In this document: positions 58,467 to 64,000 of the stretch, one piece after another
Layout: the number at the start of each line of letters is the position of its first letter
Position numbering within the stretch: position 1 is the first letter of the stretch
Source of the DNA: Ascaris suum
Taxonomy: Eukaryota > Nematoda > Chromadorea > Rhabditida > Ascarididae
Length of the DNA stretch: 64,000 bases
Reading direction: 5' to 3'
Assembly: GCA_013433145.1 (NCBI GenBank)
Contig: CM024183.1
Location: forward strand, 6,987,703 to 7,051,702
The notes under the pieces: generated by a model
The model's database searches: none
The model's input: only the letters and a program-made list of their open reading frames with translations
What the model was told of the DNA's origin: nothing
Made by a program: the position numbers and the translations under genes

Positions 58467-59148
58467 CCATCCGCTTTTTTTTCTAACTTCATTTGCATTG
58501 ATATAATTCTGATAACGTCATACAGCCAACAAAAATTGTTTCCTCTTTTCTGCTTTATCTACCTAGGAAATTATGGCACTATTATACGTAGCATTTTCTA
58601 AGTTGTGAATTCAATAAATTTTCTAATAAAGTATGTGAGATAATCGATTGTTGATTTTTGTGAGTTCCACTTAATAAGTGAGCGCCCAGTTGATTATCAT
58701 CAAATCGACATTTTACAATGAGTAGAAAGCCGAAATGTATGACCACTGGCTATTTTCGCTTATGACCATTGGATATTTTGGGTTCTTGTTCGACGTTTTG
58801 CCTCTTCTTAATGAGAATCAGTGTTCTTAAGGATAAATACTAGTACATCTCTCGATATCCTTCGATTTAATAACGCTTAAATGATAAAAGCTTAATGAAT
58901 CAAGCCCGATGGTGGAGAGTGGCTGATTGTATCACAAGATACTATTTTCTATTGTGACAGTAAATATACAAAACGTTGTTTATCTCGTTTAGTTTCTAGC
59001 TTAGTCAGTTACCACAATTAGCCTATAAAGATTTCCCCTTACAATTTCCTCGAACGTAGTGACGATATGATTCACTATAGATCGATTAGCTACTCATTTT
59101 CAGCATCTGAATTGCTCAATCTTGAATTTTTTTTTCTCGAGAACGCAA

Positions 59149-59349
59149 CATATGCCGTGAATACGTAAAACGAAAATCCAATCCGACAGCAGCTGCCTTC
59201 ATCGCACTGTGTAATGCACTTTTTGTGAATGGCCGTCACACTGTGGTCGATGAAGCTGTTAGGCCACCGAACATTTGCCTCGATCCTTTCAACAGTAGTG
59301 AGTATTGCTATTCTGCACAAAATATTCCAGTCGAAAACATTCATAACCG
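59149..59349 (+). other. Unrecognised open segment A
   Basis: One plus-strand frame reads CREYVKRKSNPTAAAFIALC, then NALFVNGRHTVVDEAVRPPN and ICLDPFNSSEYC before a TAA. The composition looks like real protein. No ATG start is seen. A 3' splice site CATTTTCAG lies upstream at 59094, but a poly-T run then shifts the frame. It may be an exon of an unknown gene or part of a pseudogene that continues into the segment at 59.4-59.7 kb. Confidence 0.3.
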
Positions 59350-59373
59350 AAAATGTTCATAAAATTGGCATTT

Positions 59374-59686
59374 ATTGCCAAACAATAACACACAGCTTCT
59401 ATACCTAGGTCGTCCGTATGATAAAGTATGTCCTCTATTCTTATATAATTCTGAGGATTCTCTAAAGCGATTTATTTTTGAAAGAGTAACTGAATGTCAT
59501 CAAAGATTTCCAACTAGCTTTAAGGTTTTAGATTCAAAAGCAAATCTTATAGATGGGAAGATTGATGAAAATCAACAAAGTCTTGAAAATCTCTCCGTTG
59601 TCCTGCAAATAAACGTTCCGGGGAGGTTTATCTCCAAAGAAACTTTTGATGATTTTCAACGTTTATTCGGTTTTCGATCGATGTGA
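59374..59686 (+). other. Unrecognised open segment B, about 100 codons
   Basis: Reads LLYLGRPYDKVCPLFLYN, then KRFIFERVTECHQRFPTSF, NLIDGKIDENQQSLENL and ends FDDFQRLFGFRSM with a TGA. A CACACAG that could be a splice acceptor precedes LLYLG. It looks like the last exon of a soluble protein. I do not recognise the family. Together with segment A it may be one gene or pseudogene. Confidence 0.35.
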
Positions 59687-59929
59687 ACGCGAAATTATGC
59701 ATTCATATTTTAGCAATAAAAACATTGTTCCCTCTTTGATGAATGAGGAACGGTTTCGTAGCGTATTTTGAAAACCCATGATGATGACTTGAGTGCTTGA
59801 AATGTGATATTTTATGATGGCCGGCTGCAATTGACAATCTGTCACTAATGCTGGCGAATCAGGTTTTTGTTTACAAGAATCAACCAGTGCTATATTATTT
59901 TTGAATGCAATGCCAATATGCATTCAGTC

Positions 59930-60045
<116 letters not shown>

Positions 60046-60511
60046 TTACAATTATTCTCAATCGCATCCCTAGTGCCCATGATTTTTTAACAGCTGCATT
60101 CGTGCAGCTAACCGTGGCGTCTCATATCTTGTTCATAAAAGCATTGAAAGTGGTAGAACTTCAAAACTGCCATCAGAAAGGCAAAGGATGCTGTAGGGTT
60201 TTAGCAATTTTTTTAACGAGAGAAAATTCTGCATGTAAAACGTCAGTATTTATCAAAATAATAAGGTGAAGTGGCTGTGTTTATTGCTTCTCATTCACTC
60301 TTCTTCGTTATTCAATACATGGCATGAACAAACAACTGTGAATTGAGAGAAATCCTTTACGATCGCGCCGCTATTGTTCTTCGGCTTCCGCAAACGGTAC
60401 TTCGATGAACTCTTCGGTCGGTACTAGAACATACGTAACAGCATTCCATGAAAAGGAGGTGTCGAAAGAGGTATCGCGATACATCCTTTAGAGTGCAAAA
60501 GCGAGTCGACG

Positions 60512-60590
60512 TTTTTCTTTTGTTCCTGATACGACAGTCTTTCTTCGTAGCTTTTTCTTTTGCTCCTGATACGACAGTCTTTCTTCGTAG
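60512..60590. repeat. 40-bp tandem duplication
   Basis: TTTTTCTTTTG followed by CCTGATACGACAGTC and TTTCTTCGTAG occurs twice with a 40-base period and a single T/C difference. Confidence 0.95.
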
Positions 60591-61511
60591 TATGTTAACT
60601 GCACAGGCACAAATCTGAAAGCGAAGATGCGCAGCTTTGCTCTTGATTAAGTGTTTCCCCTCTGAAGTTCTTTGACGTTTTTTTGGAATTGGCCAACCAG
60701 TGAATAAACCAAGAACTTTCTATGTGTGCGCGCGTGGAATTTCGCAGTCACTCGCAAATGTTGCACGCGCGATGCGGGATGTATTATGATGTCCGTGACC
60801 AGTAATATTTTAAAATATGCCGCTAAAATCGTCGTGAATATGCAGCTTGAAAGGGTTTTTAAATATCGGTCCGAACGTATCACATATTTTCCACATATGT
60901 GCGTTTCGCATCCAAATGGCTGCTATATACTCGACTATTTCAGCGAACTCCAGCATGCGACTTTACAGTGTTCGAAGTAAACAGATAGTGATCTTTGTTC
61001 ATTCATATTTCACGGCTCGTTATTCAAATAGAAATATTTTATTAAACACTGAGAGAATTCTTTCAGCTGAAAGCAACACAGCTATTATTATCGGAGACAG
61101 GCACAACATTGTAGAGAGAAAATAATCACTATATAAAAATTACGACTGTTCCAATTAACGATAAAACTTGTTCATAGGGGAAGGTGAACACTTTAGGGAT
61201 GAAAATTAAAAATAAAAGCATTCATTAAGTATTCCATAAATTCACATCAACTAACGATGTTGTCCGCATATCAAGAAAAAATTAAGCGAACTATGAGAAA
61301 TCGATGAAATATTGCCATTAGAATAGTGAATTATAGTTTCAGGCAAAGATTTATCGAACGCAAATGCTGAACAATCATGTTATTTGCCTCAATAATTGTC
61401 TGAAGAAACTGATCACCTGTGATCGTGCGAGATAAGCGCGCAACTAATGCTCAAAACGAGCAATTTAATCAACGAGCAGCTGAGCATCTTCAATTATTTT
61501 GCTTATTTAAT

Positions 61512-62297
61512 TTATTTCACTAATTTCAGCTGAAAGCCTACAAAAATATGTAAGCTAGAAAAATAAGAAGGAATAAAACGTTTAAAAAGCTGCAATTCAT
61601 GTGAAAAGATATCAGATATTCGAGAGAAGCAGTACTGTGTAGACCGAAATGACTCCACGTAGTTTAAAAGATGAAGAATTCTGCGCATTAACGATATCGA
61701 CGGGAGGCAGAATCCAGATCCGTTCAACGCATAACTGGAAACTATGCGGAACGTTATCTCTACCGCAACCTCATTTGGTGGACTGAAATTGACGCGAGCG
61801 TCGATTACCGGTACGGCTGACTGAAATATTTCTGACAGCTGGGTATCGAGGATGTCAAACACAATTAAATGAAAAAGAATCAAACCGGAATTGAGCACGG
61901 GATATTCCAACGATTCCAAGTTTAAAATCCTCAGCGTTGTGATGTAATCAGGCTGATATGGACCACGATGAGTGTTGCGAAAAGCAATGCATGTGAAGCG
62001 TTTCCGGACATTCTCTAGCACTCTCCTTTTAGAAACTAGATAACGAGACCAAACAAGAGCGGAATATCCCAAGATGGGTCGGCAGTAGACGATGAAGCCT
62101 TCGCAATTTTCGGTAATGCCCAACACATCTGTTTTGTAAGCCTTCGCAATCACCTTTTCGGCAATAGTGGAACATTGAGTTCTCCGGTGAAGTTTAGAGC
62201 CGATTATAATACTATAGTGACGAACGCCATCTGTAGTAGAAAAGATATCAGGTCCTAGCCTCAGAAGACATCCATGCCGATAGTTGATATAGGACAC
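61512..62297 (-). mobile_element. CR1-like LINE, 3' part of ORF2
   Basis: An uninterrupted 261-codon minus-strand frame matching the region downstream of the reverse transcriptase core in CR1/Jockey-group LINEs. It shows QCSTIAEKVIAKAYK, then YCRPILGYSALVWSRYL, LENVRKRFTCIAFR and the signature LRILNLESLEYPVL. The catalytic FADD-type motif is absent, so the element is cut off upstream, as is usual for 5'-truncated LINE copies. The stop is followed on the minus strand by A/T-rich AAATAAATTAAAT, possibly its tail. Confidence 0.8.
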
Positions 62298-64000
62298 ATG
62301 ACATTTTTCAAGGGTAAAAACTTAACTGTAATGATTTGGATCACTTGGGGAATACATTAAGGTCCCTTAGCCGGAAAATGCGCCGTGATAATGATCACTA
62401 ACAGCAAGCACCTAACAAGAATATAAAATTTTCCAACCTATTCCGGCGTCACTGCTGATGGAAATGAGCCATGATGAACAGATTGAAGTGAAAACATCAC
62501 AGCATATGAAATTTTTTTACAAAACAACTCTCAATATTCTCTCCTTTACCATTGAATTTGGTGTAGAGTGACCAAAGCTATTGAGTTTTTCCATAGCAAT
62601 CTGCAAAAGTTGACCGCTGTATTTCAATTTTGCATATCGCCACATTTCTTCCTCGGTCTTCCTGCATCTCCCTTCAAGTGCATTCAGTCAAAAATTGTTT
62701 TCTCCTGCGGAAAAACACATATATTTGCCGATGGGAATTTGAATATGACAGAAAAGAAAATAGTGCTCCGGAAAGGATGATATAGCACTCGCAGCCAGCA
62801 ATCTATATAGCCTCATATCAACCCTTTTGAAGGAAAACTTCATCGATGAATTCTTTCATTTCAACAAATATTTGCGCCTTCATAACCAATGACGCATTAC
62901 ACCATCTTTAACAGATGAAAAGTGCAATGAATTGGCCCGAAATTCCCACATTGCTGTCGATCATAGACGATGAAACTTTTTTTAAAAAATAACTAAGTGG
63001 CATATGACTTGACGGAATCGAAATAGAGACATATGAATATGGGAAAATGATATGCCCATAATTCAAGCATTACTGACACTCACAAGAGCTGCTTAACAAA
63101 AGAGATAAAATAATGTGTATTTTTAGTGTGTTTCTTTTTTTTGCAAGTATTCCCTGTGATTTTTCTGCAAAACTAATTCTAATACACAAGATAAATAATA
63201 ATTTTTAGGAAGGTTGTTCTTTTTTTGATATGTTGGGCATATTTCGAGAATATTTTGTCATTTCATCGTATTTTATTATTGACAACGAAACGGCTCGATG
63301 TTTTTTTCCAATTTGACTGGTCTTTCGAATAGTTCGTTAGGAGCAAAGGTTAGAAGCTATTGAACAATTCGCTTAAATAGGAAAAAATTCTCAACAGCCG
63401 TGGAAGAAAACGAGAACATAGAACAAATTGGAACACTTGAGCCGCTAATACAGTTATTTGGCCACGCTTGTTTATTAACACTCATTCTTGGTCTTCTTTC
63501 TTTCTTCTAATATTCCTCATTTCTATTCCTTCTGTAATTCTTCTGAATGTCGCTTGAGCCCCATAATACAGTTTGATTGTTCTCAGAAGCTTTCACCATC
63601 GAAACGATAGAACATCTGGTGAATTCACATAAAAGTGTTTTTTTTAGCAAAGTAGAACGAGCGGTGAAGATTACGCAATTCAGGAGCTTGAATATGATAT
63701 CCACTTTTGCATATTGCTCATTAAATTTACACCACCTTCAACCATTTAACTGGAAAAAACAAAAGACATCCAATGATTGATTTACCTTCTCAACAAAACG
63801 GCCATTCACAAAAGAGTTCTATAAAAGATTCGTTCTTTGCACGACTTGAACGTGCCAAATCCGATCCAACCGATTGCAGAAGGCACATAAATTTTTGGAT
63901 CACTCTAGGTGTTGATAACTTCTCAAGTTCATCTGATTGATTTGAAAAGTGATAGAAGTCAGAAGGCCGTTTAAACTTCACGGCAGGACATCACTACCAG
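62298..64000. other. Right-hand end, no gene recognised
   Basis: AT-rich sequence with only short open frames and no recognisable motif. The reverse transcriptase core that would precede the 61.5-62.3 kb element on the minus strand is not found here. Confidence 0.55.

Overview
The window looks like nuclear DNA of a nematode, most likely a clade V (strongylid or hookworm-like) species. The base composition is AT-rich. Genes are split into short exons with TTTCAG-type 3' splice sites, and introns often exceed 1 kb. The coding content is nematode in character: two muscle troponin T genes with the C-terminal extension typical of nematodes, and an FMRFamide-like neuropeptide precursor. The retrotransposon remnants belong to RTE and CR1-like families. 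Species cannot be told from the sequence alone.

Layout. 1-5.2 kb is non-coding, with one long TA tract. 5.2-8.2 kb holds a nearly full-length but broken RTE-clade retrotransposon on the minus strand, with endonuclease and reverse transcriptase and an AAAT-repeat tail directly after the stop codon. 8.2-17.5 kb shows no recognisable gene. 17.5-22.0 kb holds the two ends of a small secreted neuropeptide precursor ending in PTFIRFGKR, the flp-4-type peptide. 22-29.3 kb shows no recognisable gene. 29.3-37.7 kb is a complete 11-exon troponin T gene (449 residues by my exon model). 37.7-45.7 kb is intergenic, with a small RTE 5'-end scrap and a possible gag-like relic. 45.8-58.2 kb is a second complete 11-exon troponin T gene (415 residues) in the same orientation. 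59.1-59.7 kb has two unrecognised open segments. 61.5-62.3 kb is the 3' part of a CR1-like LINE on the minus strand. The rest is unremarkable AT-rich DNA with microsatellites.

The main biological content is the head-to-tail pair of troponin T genes. Their eleven exons match one to one with identical intron phases. The middle exons are the same length in both genes or differ by a single codon, while the acidic N-terminal exons and the proline/glutamate-rich tail have diverged. Both genes should act in the thin-filament troponin complex of body-wall or pharyngeal-type muscle, presumably with different expression or calcium response. I found no CRISPR, operon of unknown enzymes, or other clearly new system. 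The items most worth a second look are the troponin duplication with its symmetric N-terminal exons, the PTFIRF precursor, a 75-bp near-perfect palindrome inside a troponin intron, and the unrecognised 59-kb open frames.
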